The notes beneath the pieces are model-generated. The model saw nothing but the letters and a program-made list of their open reading frames with translations, made no database searches and was not told where the DNA came from. A stretch of DNA of 64,000 bases, from positions 62,001 to 126,000 of the forward strand of contig VRZD01000018.1 of NCBI GenBank assembly GCA_016743235.1, written 5' to 3'. The first letter of the stretch is position 1. Each line of letters opens with the position of its first letter. A program made the translations under genes and the position numbers. Source of the DNA: Pantanalinema sp. GBBB05 (GTDB taxonomy: Bacteria; Cyanobacteriota; Cyanobacteriia; Leptolyngbyales; Leptolyngbyaceae). Shown here in pieces: positions 9,007-19,262 of the stretch.

Positions 9007-11379
9007 ATGAGGATCTTATTGGTTGATGATGATGAGCTATTAACGCAAACTCTGGCGAATCAATTAATCGCACAGCGTTACGCCGTTGATGTAGCAACAG
9101 ACGGTGAGGCCGGTTGGGATTACGCTCAAGCGGCTGCCTATGACCTGATTGTGCTAGACATCAATCTCCCTAAGTTAGATGGAATTCGTCTCTGCCAGAG
9201 GTTACGGCAACATAACTATCACAAACCAATCCTACTGCTAACCGCCAAAGGAGACAGTTCGGATAAAGTTGTGGGTTTAGATGCGGGAGCCGATGATTAT
9301 GTGGTGAAGCCCTGCACGATCGAAGAACTCTGTGCCCGCATCCGAGCATTATTACGCCGACAGAATACAGTAGGTAGCCCAGTGCTAGAATGGGGCGATC
9401 TAAGGTTAGACCCAGGCACTTGTGAAGTTACCTATCACGGGCAATTACTACCACTATCTCCTAAAGAATATGGGTTACTAGAACTATTTTTGCGCAGTCC
9501 ACAACGGGTTTTTAGTAGCAGCATTATTCTGGAACATTTATGGGGATTTGATGATGCTCCCGGTGAAGAAACCGTTAGAACTCACATTAAACGACTACGG
9601 CGTAAGTTGAAGGCAGCGGGTGCAGAGGAGATGATTGATACAGTTTATGGCATGGGCTATCGCCTGAAACCCCCTTGCGAAGCGCCATCGGAGGAAGCTA
9701 TTCCAGAATCAAACTCCAGTGCTGAGCAGGCCCGTCTAGCTGCGATCGCAACCTGGGAGCAGTTTAAACCTTCGATGCTAGAACGTCTGGCAATTTTGGA
9801 GCAGACGGTGATAGCGCTACAACATGGGAACTGCACCGAAGAGGTCCGACAACGAGCTGAAGGGGTAGCGCACAAACTAGCAGGATCGCTAGGTATGTTT
9901 GGCTTCCCGAAGGGATCAGAGTTGGGTCGGCAGATTGAATATTGGTTTCAGTCCTTTACAGGGGTGGAGTCCTTAAGTGAACTAGAAAGCTTGGTAACTA
10001 CCTTACAGCAGGAGTTACAACAGGCTCCCCACACCTCTTTTTGGGATGACCCAGCACCACCACCGCTTAACCTGGAGAGTCCGCGATCGCAGGCAGAAGT
10101 CGGAATTCCCAACCAGCCAACCCAAATCCCTCCCTTGTTATTAGTGGTGGATGACGATTTAGCCTTAACCCAAAAACTGCAAGCAGAAGCAGCTAAACAG
10201 GGACTTCAAGTAGAAATCGCCATTGATGTGGATGAGGCAAGGATTAAAATTGCCCAGCGTATGCCTAGTGTTGTGTTATTAGATTTGAAGTTTCCCGATC
10301 CGTCTGATAGTGGCTTGGTGCTATTAGATGAACTAGCTAGTCAATACCCCAGTCTGCCGGTTCTTGTGTTTACCGTGCGGGACGAGTTTGACGATCGACT
10401 CGCAGTGGCACGGCGTGGCAGCCATCGCTTCATCTCCAAATCCACCCCGCTTCCACAAGTGCTAGACGCTGTGCATGACACTCTAAAACAAAAGCGATTG
10501 CCAGAAATCAAGATTCTAGCTGTGGATGATGACCCAATGATTCTGGACTCATTGCAGCAATGTTTACCCCGGTGGGGCATTCATCCCATTACCTTGAATG
10601 ACCCACGCCAACTGTGGAATATCTTAGAAACGGAATCACCAGATTTGCTCATTCTCGATGTTGACATGCCCCATATTAATGGGATTGAGCTATGTCGGGT
10701 CATTCGTAATGATACGGCGTGGAGTGGCTTGCCCATTTTGTTTCTCAGCGCTCGACGGGATACCCAAACCATTCTTAATCTTTATACCGCAGGGGCAGAT
10801 GATTATGTAGCTAAACCCTTTACAGAGCCGGAGGTAGTTACTCGCATTTTTAATCGATTAGAACGGAATCGCCTGCTCCGGAGTCTGGCGGAAACGGATC
10901 CTTTGACGGGGGTAGCCAACCGTCATCGCTCGACCCGAGAACTGAATCGTTACCTGAATTTAGTGCAACGTTACCATCAACCTTTATGCCTAGCCGTCAT
11001 TGATCTAGATCACTTTAAGCAGATTAATGATCAGTATGGACATGATGTTGGGGATATAGTGCTGAAGCAGTTAGCGGCTATTTTACAGCGTAAGTTTCGG
11101 GGGGAAGATGTCGTGGCTCGCTGGGGAGGAGAAGAGTTTCTGGTGGGCATGTATGGTATGAAAAAGTTGCAAGCCTTAGAACGACTGAACCAGGTGTTAC
11201 AAATGGTGCGCCAAGAGGTGTTTTCACCTGATATCATCCAGTCATTACAGTTGACCTTTAGTGCGGGTGTGGCAGAAGCTCCTGAAAATGGATTAGATTT
11301 GAATAGCCTATATCGCTCGGCAGATGCTGCCATGTATCGTGCTAAAGCGGCTGGACGCAACCAGATTTTGTTAGCCTGA
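9007..11379 (+). CDS. OmpR-type response regulator with HPt, two extra receivers and GGDEF (REC-wHTH-HPt-REC-REC-GGDEF)
   Basis: REC1 (~1-118) has DDDE and VLDINLPKLDG (phospho-Asp near 51). A winged-helix Trans_reg_C DNA-binding domain spans ~126-223. An HPt helical domain follows, with phosphotransfer His 289 in AHKLAGSLGMFGF. REC2 (~375-495) has LLDLKFP, and REC3 (~500-622) has ILDVDMPHINGIEL. The GGDEF domain (~628-790) keeps the active site WGGEEF and, five residues upstream, an RGED that fits the RxxD inhibitory I-site. One polypeptide thus combines DNA binding, phosphotransfer and likely diguanylate cyclase activity. The paralogue at 30919 lacks one middle receiver and GGDEF. Both are followed by a single receiver and then HisKA-EAL genes, suggesting a phosphorelay controlling c-di-GMP. 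Confidence 0.93.
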   Translation: MRILLVDDDELLTQTLANQLIAQRYAVDVATDGEAGWDYAQAAAYDLIVLDINLPKLDGIRLCQRLRQHNYHKPILLLTAKGDSSDKVVGLDAGADDYVVKPCTIEELCARIRALLRRQNTVGSPVLEWGDLRLDPGTCEVTYHGQLLPLSPKEYGLLELFLRSPQRVFSSSIILEHLWGFDDAPGEETVRTHIKRLRRKLKAAGAEEMIDTVYGMGYRLKPPCEAPSEEAIPESNSSAEQARLAAIATWEQFKPSMLERLAILEQTVIALQHGNCTEEVRQRAEGVAHKLAGSLGMFGFPKGSELGRQIEYWFQSFTGVESLSELESLVTTLQQELQQAPHTSFWDDPAPPPLNLESPRSQAEVGIPNQPTQIPPLLLVVDDDLALTQKLQAEAAKQGLQVEIAIDVDEARIKIAQRMPSVVLLDLKFPDPSDSGLVLLDELASQYPSLPVLVFTVRDEFDDRLAVARRGSHRFISKSTPLPQVLDAVHDTLKQKRLPEIKILAVDDDPMILDSLQQCLPRWGIHPITLNDPRQLWNILETESPDLLILDVDMPHINGIELCRVIRNDTAWSGLPILFLSARRDTQTILNLYTAGADDYVAKPFTEPEVVTRIFNRLERNRLLRSLAETDPLTGVANRHRSTRELNRYLNLVQRYHQPLCLAVIDLDHFKQINDQYGHDVGDIVLKQLAAILQRKFRGEDVVARWGGEEFLVGMYGMKKLQALERLNQVLQMVRQEVFSPDIIQSLQLTFSAGVAEAPENGLDLNSLYRSADAAMYRAKAAGRNQILLA

Positions 11380-11608
11380 TAAGTTTCTTGTCCCAGGCTC
11401 AGTCTGCGGCTGCGATCATTTGTATAATGACTAGGTTAAAAAACGTAGTTATTGAGCTAGTGATTCATAGGTCGGAGCTAGATTAGTAGTGAAATTGCCC
11501 TATTCCACTCTTGACTCATCTTGCCTATGTCTTTCCTGAGTAGATAGAACTTTATCAAAACATTCCATCCCTTGATGGTGTGAGTCCGCTTTATTTGAAT
11601 GAGTATCT

Positions 11609-11992
11609 ATGAGTGCAAAACGAATTCTGGTTATTGATGATGAGGCAGATATTCGCGAAATTGCCAAAATGAGTTTGCAGATTACCAAACGGTGGGATGT
11701 ACTAACAGCGGCTTCAGGTGAGGAAGGGGTGGAGCTAGCTGAAGCTAAGCAACCGGATGCGATTTTGCTAGATGTAGTGATGCCAGAATTGGATGGGATG
11801 GCGACCCTAAAAAACCTCAAAGATAATCCAGCCACTCAGTTAATTCCAGTCATTATGCTAACGGCAACTGGCAATATTGCCACGCAGCAACAATATGCGA
11901 CTTTAGGGGCAAAGGCAGTTCTGATCAAGCCATTTGACCCAGGTATCTTAGGGAATCAAATTGCTGAGGCTCTTGATTGGCAGCCTGAATAG
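11609..11992 (+). CDS. Single-domain response regulator (CheY-like)
   Basis: A 127-residue protein that is a receiver domain only: acidic pair IDDEAD near residues 9-14, phosphoacceptor in LLDVVMPELDG near 53, TAT switch residue, and conserved Lys in IKPFDP. No output domain. Its closest match in the window is the single receiver at 32481, and both lie immediately after an OmpR-HPt regulator, so they are probably the mobile receiver of one phosphorelay. The separation from the upstream gene (229 bp) is larger than in the second copy, where the genes overlap by 4 bp, so here it may have its own promoter. Confidence 0.92.
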   Translation: MSAKRILVIDDEADIREIAKMSLQITKRWDVLTAASGEEGVELAEAKQPDAILLDVVMPELDGMATLKNLKDNPATQLIPVIMLTATGNIATQQQYATLGAKAVLIKPFDPGILGNQIAEALDWQPE

Positions 11993-12269
11993 GTCTGAGC
12001 TATGCTCTCATCCAATCTGTAGCCACGATCGCTGAGTATATAAGGTGATTGCCTTAATCTGGTTGGGATAAACCAGAATCAATTGTCAGCTTCTCACAAT
12101 AATAATACTAGCGGGATGGTAGTTCGGTGAGCCAGTTGTTTTGGTCTGGCAGGTACACGAATGATTCCTTCACGCAAATGTCACATTTGGTACCTAACAT
12201 CTTACATAGTTGGTTCAGCTTCCGATTAAAACTCTGGACTCAGTGGTGCCCCATTCATAAATTTGCCCC

Positions 12270-12647
12270 ATGCTACTAATGCAACCTCAACCCCAAACCA
12301 ACGCATGCATAAAGCAAGGTAACGCCGATCCGAAACTACCATCTGTCATTAGTGAAAGTTTAGTAAATCAGTTTAAATACTGGAATCAAACAATTCAGCG
12401 GGGGATGTATTATAACAACGAGTTATATACCTACTTCCAAACTTATCCCCTAGCTGAACGGTTGAAAGCTTACACGATCGCCTGTGAGCAAACGGAACGG
12501 GGGGTAGGGGTTTGCATTACGGTATCTAAAACTCACTATTCAGTATGGTTGAACTTACGATCGCTCAACTTGCTACCCTCAACAGGCAATTTGGCTCCAG
12601 AGCCAAGCGAAGAAGGATCAGCAACGACTAAATGTGTGGAAGATTAA
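12270..12647 (+). CDS. Conserved-looking hypothetical protein, 125 residues
   Basis: I do not recognise a family. A polar, Pro/Gln-rich N-terminus is followed by a compact region (~25-105) with aromatic clusters (QFKYWNQTIQRGMYYNNELY; VCITVSKTHYSVWLNLRSL) and a polar C-terminal tail. There is no signal peptide or membrane segment, so it is probably cytosolic. It sits between the single receiver (11609) and the HisKA-EAL gene (12864) on the same strand. The second copy of this module, at 30.9-36 kb, has no equivalent. The start could be the second ATG nine bases downstream. Confidence 0.65.
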   Translation: MLLMQPQPQTNACIKQGNADPKLPSVISESLVNQFKYWNQTIQRGMYYNNELYTYFQTYPLAERLKAYTIACEQTERGVGVCITVSKTHYSVWLNLRSLNLLPSTGNLAPEPSEEGSATTKCVED

Positions 12648-12863
12648 TGAATTGGTTAAGGTTGGTCTGCACAGCCGCTTCCACTCGTTCAACAAGTTAT
12701 AGTCATTGATTACCTAGGCTCTCACCCATCTACCTACAACAGCTATTTACCATGCTTGCTCCTAAGCTTTCCCTAAAAAAATCAGTGTTAATGCTTAAAG
12801 TTAATTATTAGTCTTTACTAGTTCAGAACAATTGCCCTTATTAGACACCTAGGAGAAACGACT

Positions 12864-14018
12864 TTGAATACTTCGTATCTTGATGGTTCAAAAGCAGTTT
12901 CTTTTAGGACTCAAAACATAATAATGATGTCCCAAGAAATTGAACAATCTGGCAACCAATCACTCTGTAATTCTGCACAGTTCAGCTCTGAGCCATTACA
13001 GGATATTGCTTTATTTATCTGTCACGAATTACGCACACCACTAACATCTATTCAAGGTGCTTTGGGATTGTTGTATACCGGACACCTAGGGAAATTATCG
13101 GAAGAAGGACAACGAGTGTTAGCGATCGCGATCAGTAATGCTAATCGGTTAAGCCGACTGGCAAATGCGATCGAAAATAGACCAACTCTACCAATGATGG
13201 TGTTCTCCGATGCCCGAATCGAGCAATTGCAGCTAGAAAATGACTTACATGAAGCTTGCGATCGCCAAGAGTTTCAGTTAGTTTATCAGCCAATTATTAC
13301 AGTTGAATCCAAGCAGATTATTGGGTTTGAAGCCCTAGCTCGGTGGTATCATCCCCATAAAGGCTCAATTTCACCCACAGTATTTATCCCTTTAGCTGAA
13401 AAGCTCGGCTGTATTCATCACCTGGGTATGTCGGTATTGAAACAGGCTTGCCAGCAACTTTATCTCTGGCAACAACAGTTTCCAGTTCATTCTGGTTTGA
13501 CCATGAGTGTGAATTTATCTGCGCTCCAATTGTTAGAGCCTAATTTAATTGAGGAAGTTCAGCAGGTGCTCTGTGAGACGCAGATCTCTCCTCAAAGTTT
13601 AAAGTTAGAGATTACTGAAAGCGCCTTAATTGAAAACCAGGAAATCGCGATCGTGGTGTTATCTAAGCTGCGGGCGCTTGGTATTCAGCTGTATGTTGAT
13701 GATTTTGGCACGGGATATTCTTCATTAGGGCGGTTACAAGATCTACCGATCGATGTATTAAAAATTGATCGATCCTTTATTCAGGGGAAACAATGGGACA
13801 TTAGTGAAACAATCATTTTATTAGCTTCTAAGCTAGGGCTGGATGTCATTGCAGAAGGTGTCGAAACAGTAGAGGATGTAGCGGCGTTGCAGTCCAGTGG
13901 CTGTCAGAAAATGCAAGGCTACTTTTTCTCTAAACCTATTGATGGTCCAACAGCAACTAACTTGATTGCCAGCACAATAGCAAGGGGCGACTTAGCGATC
14001 GACGAAGTTAAATGCTAG
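12864..14018 (+). CDS. HisKA-EAL fusion: c-di-GMP phosphodiesterase with a kinase dimerisation/phosphoacceptor domain but no ATPase
   Basis: The start is TTG, supported by AGGAG eight bases upstream (12851-12855). Residues ~45-107 form a HisKA domain with H-box HELRTPLTSIQGALGLL (His 54) and the second helix, but no HATPase_c follows. The EAL domain (~132-375) keeps FEALARW (Glu 156), MSVNLSALQL, LEITES, VDDFGTGYSS, LKIDRSF, AEGVET and QGYFFSKP, so it should be an active phosphodiesterase. The HisKA part cannot autophosphorylate; it may dimerise the enzyme or accept phosphate from a receiver or another kinase. Two paralogues lie at 33868 and 34977. The architecture is unusual; see findings. 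Confidence 0.9.
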   Translation: MNTSYLDGSKAVSFRTQNIIMMSQEIEQSGNQSLCNSAQFSSEPLQDIALFICHELRTPLTSIQGALGLLYTGHLGKLSEEGQRVLAIAISNANRLSRLANAIENRPTLPMMVFSDARIEQLQLENDLHEACDRQEFQLVYQPIITVESKQIIGFEALARWYHPHKGSISPTVFIPLAEKLGCIHHLGMSVLKQACQQLYLWQQQFPVHSGLTMSVNLSALQLLEPNLIEEVQQVLCETQISPQSLKLEITESALIENQEIAIVVLSKLRALGIQLYVDDFGTGYSSLGRLQDLPIDVLKIDRSFIQGKQWDISETIILLASKLGLDVIAEGVETVEDVAALQSSGCQKMQGYFFSKPIDGPTATNLIASTIARGDLAIDEVKC

Positions 14019-14143
14019 AGCTAAATGAAAGCAGGGATTAAAGTCCAACTTCAGATAATCGCTATACAAACTTTAATTTGGCTAAAGTAAATTAAGGTTA
14101 GGATCAGGACAGAGTTCCTGCGGCGATTTCAGGCAGACGGTAC

Positions 14144-17100
14144 ATGAGTGTTGGGCAGAGGGCTGAACAAACAGATGCATTGAAGGGCAGGATTCTGGTT
14201 ATTGATGATAACCCAGATAATCTGCACATGTTAGCCAGGCGGCTAACAAAATATGGCTATACAGTCGATACTACGTTGGATGTGACAACGGCCTGGCACT
14301 GCATTCAGACTACTCCCCCCGATCTAGTGTTGCTGGACATTTTAATGCCAGAAATGAATGGTTATGAATTTTGCCAGGTGTTGAAAGCAGACAAAACTAC
14401 TCACCATATTCCAGTAATTTTTCTCAGTGCCTTAGGAGAAGTTACGGATAAAGTAAAAGCCTTTTCAGTTGGTGGGGCAGATTTCATTACCAAACCATTT
14501 CAAATGCCAGAGATTTTGGCGCGAATTGCGCATCAGTTACAACTAGTACGTTTGCAGGAAGAGTTGCAACAGCAACAGAGCCAATTAGTTGCACAAAACC
14601 AACAACTTCAGCAAGAGATCTGTAATCGAGAATACGCTTTACAGAAACATCAACAGGTAGAAGTCGAACTAGCCCAGGAACGGGCGTTTTTGCGACACTT
14701 AATCGATTCTATTCCTGATTTAATTTTTTACAAAGATTTAGAGAGCGTTTATTTAGGCTGTAACAAAGCATTTGAAGCGTTTGTCCAACGCTCTGAGAAT
14801 GAAATTATTGGTTGTACAGATTTTGATTTGTTCTCTGCTCGATCGGCAGGATTTGTCCGCGAGAAAGATCGCCAGGCATTAACGAAAAGAGAGCCACAAC
14901 GCAATGAAGAATGGGCAATTTACCCAGACGGGGTGTCGCGCTTACTCGATACTTTGAAGACTCCATTCTTTGATGCAGATGGTGATCTGTTAGGGCTAAT
15001 TGGTATTTGTCGAGATATTACCGAGCGTCAGCAAGTGGAGGATACATTTCGAAAAACTAGCATTCGCTTATCAACTCTGATCAGCAATCTCCAAGCTGGC
15101 ATTTTAGTTGAGGATGAATCCCGACGGATTGTTTTAGTGAACCAAGCCTTCTGTGATTTATTTAAGCTTCCTGTCTCACCAGACACATTAATCGGAGTGA
15201 ACTGTTGCCAAGCGGCTGAGCAATTGAAAGAATTATTCGCGGCTCCAGAATGCTTTATTAATCGCGTAGAGCAAATTTTACACCAGCAACAGGTGGTCGT
15301 AGCGGAAGAAATTTCATTAAAGGATGGTCGAATTTTTGAGCGAGATTACATTCCAATTTTCCATGAACAGCAATATCAGGGCCATTTATGGCAATACCGT
15401 AATATTACTGCCCGAAAAGCCGCTGAGTTAGACCTCAACAAAAAGTCACAAGCACTCACTGACTTTAGTCTCAGCTTAAGGCAATTACATCGTTTGAATA
15501 TGACGGATTTTAATAGCTTGGAGGAGCTATTTGACGATTATATTCGCACTGGATGTGAGGTCTTGAATTTCACAGCCGGTGCCGTTGGCAAAATTCAAGA
15601 TCAAACCTATACCTTTTTGGCAATTCAATCTGAGGTTGCTACGTTAATTCCCAACTTGGAAGTTGACCTACAAAATACCTTTTGCCGTTATGTCAGTGAA
15701 TCTCAGGCAACTGTTGCCTTTGAGCATGTGGGGAACATCGAGACGATGCGTTGCCATCCGCTGTATCAAGCCTTGCAATTGGAATCCTACTTAGGGACTC
15801 CCATTTTTGTAGATGGCAATCTATTTGGGACACTGTGTTTTTTCTCAACCATAGTTCGACCACAAGGATTTGCGAACCATGAGAAAGAAATTATTGAGTT
15901 AATGGCGCAAAGTATTGGCAAATTCATTAATGCTAAGCAAATTGCTGCCAAACGTCAGCAGGCAGAAGAAGAAGTACAACTGCTACTGAACCTAACTCAG
16001 GCGATCGCAGCCGCCTCTGACTTTGACCAAGCCTTGGAAATCGCTTTAAGAACGCTCTGTGAAGCCACCGGTTGGATGTATGGGGAAGTTTGGTTACCAG
16101 CCGCAGATGACACTGTTTTGGAATGTAGTCCCATCTGGTATTGTAATCGCCAAGGTAAGACGGCAGCGGCGATTGCCCAGGTCGAACAATTTCGGCAGAC
16201 GATCGCAGGACGCACACTGGCAGCCGCCGAAGGGATTGCTGGACGTGTATGGTGTAGTCAGCAACCCGAATGGATGCCTGATATTGCTGAGTTTTTAAGC
16301 CAAACAGGTCCGGTTGAGATCAGTCAGTTAGCCTTGGCACTCTCAGCGGCTGATTTCGGCTTTAAAGCGCATTTTGGGGTCCCAATTACTGTTGCGGGCG
16401 ATCGGGGGTTGGGAAGCAGTTTTCGCCAACAGGTGACTTCGCAATCAATTGCAGGCGCTGCTCGATCTAGCACTTTAGCCATCCTAGTATTCTTCATTGC
16501 CGAACCTTGTGCTCAAGATGAACGATTAACTCAACTCGTGTTAGCTGTTGCGACTCAACTGGGCGTTGTATTAGCGCAAAAGCAAATCGAAGCAGAACTG
16601 CAAGCCTTATTTCGAGCGATGACCGATGTAGTCATTGTTCGAGACATAGAGGGGCGGTGTTTGAAGGTGGCACCGACTAGTCCAAATCTAATTAAGCCAG
16701 CCGAAGAGATGCTGGGGAAAACCTTGCATGAAACTCTACCCCAAGCAACTGCAGATTTGCTATTAGAGGGAATTCATACCAGTCTCAATCGGCAGCAAAC
16801 GATCGAACTGGAATATAAAGTACCGCTTCGAGGGCAGGAAAAGTGGCTATCGGCGCGAATTTCACCACTATCCGAACGATCGGTAATTTTGGTGGCTAGA
16901 GATGTCACAGAACGCAAGCGGGTTGAGCAGGCATTAAGCCGCAGTGAGGCTCATAATCGGGCATTTTTGCAAGGAATTCCAGATCTACTCATTCGAGTCA
17001 GTGGAGAGGGGCGTCATTTGGACTACATGGCTCCAAAAGATTTTGAGGATGTGTTTGGTGCCGTCAACGTTCGAGCTGGCAGACATATTTCAGACGTATT

Positions 17101-19261
17101 ACCACCCGACTTAGCCCAAACTCAGCTTGCCTATATCCAACAAGCATTAGCGACGGGTGAAACTCAAGTTTATGAGCACCGAATTGTCACACCGAATAAA
17201 GTGGTTTATGAAGAAATTCGCATTTCGGTCAGTGGTGATAATGAAGTGTTGCTGATGATCCAAGACATTAGCGATCGCAAACAGAGTGAGGTGGAACGCA
17301 AACGGACCGAACAGGCTTTACGGGAAAGCGAAGAACGATTTCGTGCCATTTTTGAACAAGCGGCTGTTGGCATTGCCTTAACGACCACTTATGGTCACCT
17401 GATTCGGGTTAATAAAGGAGTTTGCGATTTACTGGGTTACTCGGAAGCAGAATTGCTGGAAAGAACGTTTCAAGAATTAATTTATCCAGAAGACTTAGAG
17501 CAAAGTCTAGCATTCGCAGAACAAGCCAAGTCTGGAGCTATTCAAACCTACTCGCTAGAAATTCGCTGTAGTTGTAAAAATGGACAAATTCGCTGGGTGA
17601 ATTTAACCGGTTCGTTGATGCGAGATGCTAGCGGCGCTCCCCAGTGTTTCATTGGCATTGTTGAAGATATTCAAGAACGTAAACAAACTGAGGTCGCGTT
17701 ACAACAAGCTAAGGAAGCAGCCATTCGGGAAGCCATTCGGAGCGCCGATGCAAATCGTACCAAGAGCGAATTTTTAGCCAACATGAGTCATGAATTGCGC
17801 ACACCCCTCAATGTGATTTTGGGTTTTACCCAATTGATGGCACGGGAAAGCTCCCTCAGTGATACAGCCCATGAATACCTGGGTATTATCGGTCGTAGTG
17901 GCGAGCATTTACTGAATTTGATCAACGACGTTTTAGAAATGTCTAAAATCGAGGCAGGTAGAACCTCGCTCAATCCCACTTGCTTTGATCTGGTTTATCT
18001 ACTCGACAGCCTGGAGACTATGTTACGGTTAAAGGCTGCTTCTAAAGGGTTACAGTTGTGTTTCCACTGTGCTCCAGATGTACCCCGGTATGTCCAAACG
18101 GATGAAGGAAAACTGCGACAAGTGTTAATTAATTTGCTGGGAAATGCCATCAAATTTACGTCAGCCGGTAGTGTGACGTTACAAGTGGAAACAGACCAAA
18201 CGAGGTTGGCAGATCGTCTCGAGGTCCAGACAGCTATAGACTCTAGACCCGGTTGTTGGCTGCGGTTTACGGTAGAAGATACCGGTCTAGGAATTGATCC
18301 CAATGAACTGGACTATTTATTTGAGCCATTTGTGCAGTCCAAGAGTGGCAAAACCCATGATGAGGGAACCGGATTAGGGTTACCAATCAGTCAAAAGTTT
18401 GTGCAGTTGATGGGGGGAGAGATTACGGTTAGCAGTGTGATCCATCAAGGAACCTGTGTGCAGTTTGGTATTTGGGTTAGGGTGGTAGAGTCCCATCATG
18501 TAGCCCCCCAGCAGCCCCAGCGCAAAGCGATCGCCCTAGCTCCTGGACAAACCACCTATCGCATTATGGTCGTTGAAGATCATTGGGAAAGTCGGCAGTT
18601 ATTGGTCAGTCTACTGCGATCGTTAGGGTTTGAAGTGCAGGAGGCAGTCAATGGGGCAGCGGCGATCTCGCTATGGCAAGCGTGGCAACCGGATTTTATT
18701 TGGATGGATATGCGATTACCTATCATTAATGGGTTTGAGGCAACTCAGCAAATTCGCCGAATTGAACAAGATAGTTGGGGGAGTGACCAAACTCAATCAG
18801 CTAGCCTGCGGCAGCCCCACCTGACCAAGATTGTGGCATTGACCGCAAGTGCCTTTGAGGAGGATCGGGCAAAAGTTTTGGCAGCCGGATGCAATGACTT
18901 TGTGCGTAAACCTTTCCGAGAGGCCATGATTCTAGAGAAAATGGCAGAACATTTGGGAGTACAGTACATCTATGCCGATAGTGAGGCTGATACCTTAGTC
19001 ACTGTGCCCGAGACAAGCGCGAGTAGCCCGTTATTGGACAATCAATTGGATAGTGATAGATTCAGAGAAACTCTAGCGTCAGTGATGCCAATAGAGTGGC
19101 TGCAACAACTGCATCAATCAGCTGTCTTGGGTTCCGATCGTCAGCTTTTGCAATTAATTGAACAAATTCCAGCAGCACATGCACCGTTAGCGAAAACCTT
19201 AATTCATTGGGTTAATAACTTTCAATTTGAGCAACTCATTAACTTATTTCAACAGTCGTGA
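14144..19261 (+). CDS. Hybrid histidine kinase: REC, 2 PAS, 2 GAF, 3 PAS, HisKA, HATPase, REC, tail
   Basis: A soluble protein of 1705 residues with no membrane segment. Order: receiver (~15-128, LLDILMPEMNG), coiled coil (~130-178), PAS (~179-299), PAS (~306-425), GAF (~438-595), GAF (~611-810), three PAS (from ~820, ~934, ~1062), HisKA (HELRTPLNVILGF, ~1214), HATPase_c (KLRQVLINLLGNAIKF; DTGLGID; GTGLGLPIS), receiver (~1471-1605, WMDMRLPIING) and the shared helical tail (~1638-1705). The N-terminal receiver suggests its kinase is controlled by another kinase, while the C-terminal one takes the phosphate. It heads a run of four hybrid kinases; the next starts one base after its stop. Confidence 0.93.
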   Translation: MSVGQRAEQTDALKGRILVIDDNPDNLHMLARRLTKYGYTVDTTLDVTTAWHCIQTTPPDLVLLDILMPEMNGYEFCQVLKADKTTHHIPVIFLSALGEVTDKVKAFSVGGADFITKPFQMPEILARIAHQLQLVRLQEELQQQQSQLVAQNQQLQQEICNREYALQKHQQVEVELAQERAFLRHLIDSIPDLIFYKDLESVYLGCNKAFEAFVQRSENEIIGCTDFDLFSARSAGFVREKDRQALTKREPQRNEEWAIYPDGVSRLLDTLKTPFFDADGDLLGLIGICRDITERQQVEDTFRKTSIRLSTLISNLQAGILVEDESRRIVLVNQAFCDLFKLPVSPDTLIGVNCCQAAEQLKELFAAPECFINRVEQILHQQQVVVAEEISLKDGRIFERDYIPIFHEQQYQGHLWQYRNITARKAAELDLNKKSQALTDFSLSLRQLHRLNMTDFNSLEELFDDYIRTGCEVLNFTAGAVGKIQDQTYTFLAIQSEVATLIPNLEVDLQNTFCRYVSESQATVAFEHVGNIETMRCHPLYQALQLESYLGTPIFVDGNLFGTLCFFSTIVRPQGFANHEKEIIELMAQSIGKFINAKQIAAKRQQAEEEVQLLLNLTQAIAAASDFDQALEIALRTLCEATGWMYGEVWLPAADDTVLECSPIWYCNRQGKTAAAIAQVEQFRQTIAGRTLAAAEGIAGRVWCSQQPEWMPDIAEFLSQTGPVEISQLALALSAADFGFKAHFGVPITVAGDRGLGSSFRQQVTSQSIAGAARSSTLAILVFFIAEPCAQDERLTQLVLAVATQLGVVLAQKQIEAELQALFRAMTDVVIVRDIEGRCLKVAPTSPNLIKPAEEMLGKTLHETLPQATADLLLEGIHTSLNRQQTIELEYKVPLRGQEKWLSARISPLSERSVILVARDVTERKRVEQALSRSEAHNRAFLQGIPDLLIRVSGEGRHLDYMAPKDFEDVFGAVNVRAGRHISDVLPPDLAQTQLAYIQQALATGETQVYEHRIVTPNKVVYEEIRISVSGDNEVLLMIQDISDRKQSEVERKRTEQALRESEERFRAIFEQAAVGIALTTTYGHLIRVNKGVCDLLGYSEAELLERTFQELIYPEDLEQSLAFAEQAKSGAIQTYSLEIRCSCKNGQIRWVNLTGSLMRDASGAPQCFIGIVEDIQERKQTEVALQQAKEAAIREAIRSADANRTKSEFLANMSHELRTPLNVILGFTQLMARESSLSDTAHEYLGIIGRSGEHLLNLINDVLEMSKIEAGRTSLNPTCFDLVYLLDSLETMLRLKAASKGLQLCFHCAPDVPRYVQTDEGKLRQVLINLLGNAIKFTSAGSVTLQVETDQTRLADRLEVQTAIDSRPGCWLRFTVEDTGLGIDPNELDYLFEPFVQSKSGKTHDEGTGLGLPISQKFVQLMGGEITVSSVIHQGTCVQFGIWVRVVESHHVAPQQPQRKAIALAPGQTTYRIMVVEDHWESRQLLVSLLRSLGFEVQEAVNGAAAISLWQAWQPDFIWMDMRLPIINGFEATQQIRRIEQDSWGSDQTQSASLRQPHLTKIVALTASAFEEDRAKVLAAGCNDFVRKPFREAMILEKMAEHLGVQYIYADSEADTLVTVPETSASSPLLDNQLDSDRFRETLASVMPIEWLQQLHQSAVLGSDRQLLQLIEQIPAAHAPLAKTLIHWVNNFQFEQLINLFQQS

Positions 19262-19262
19262 A

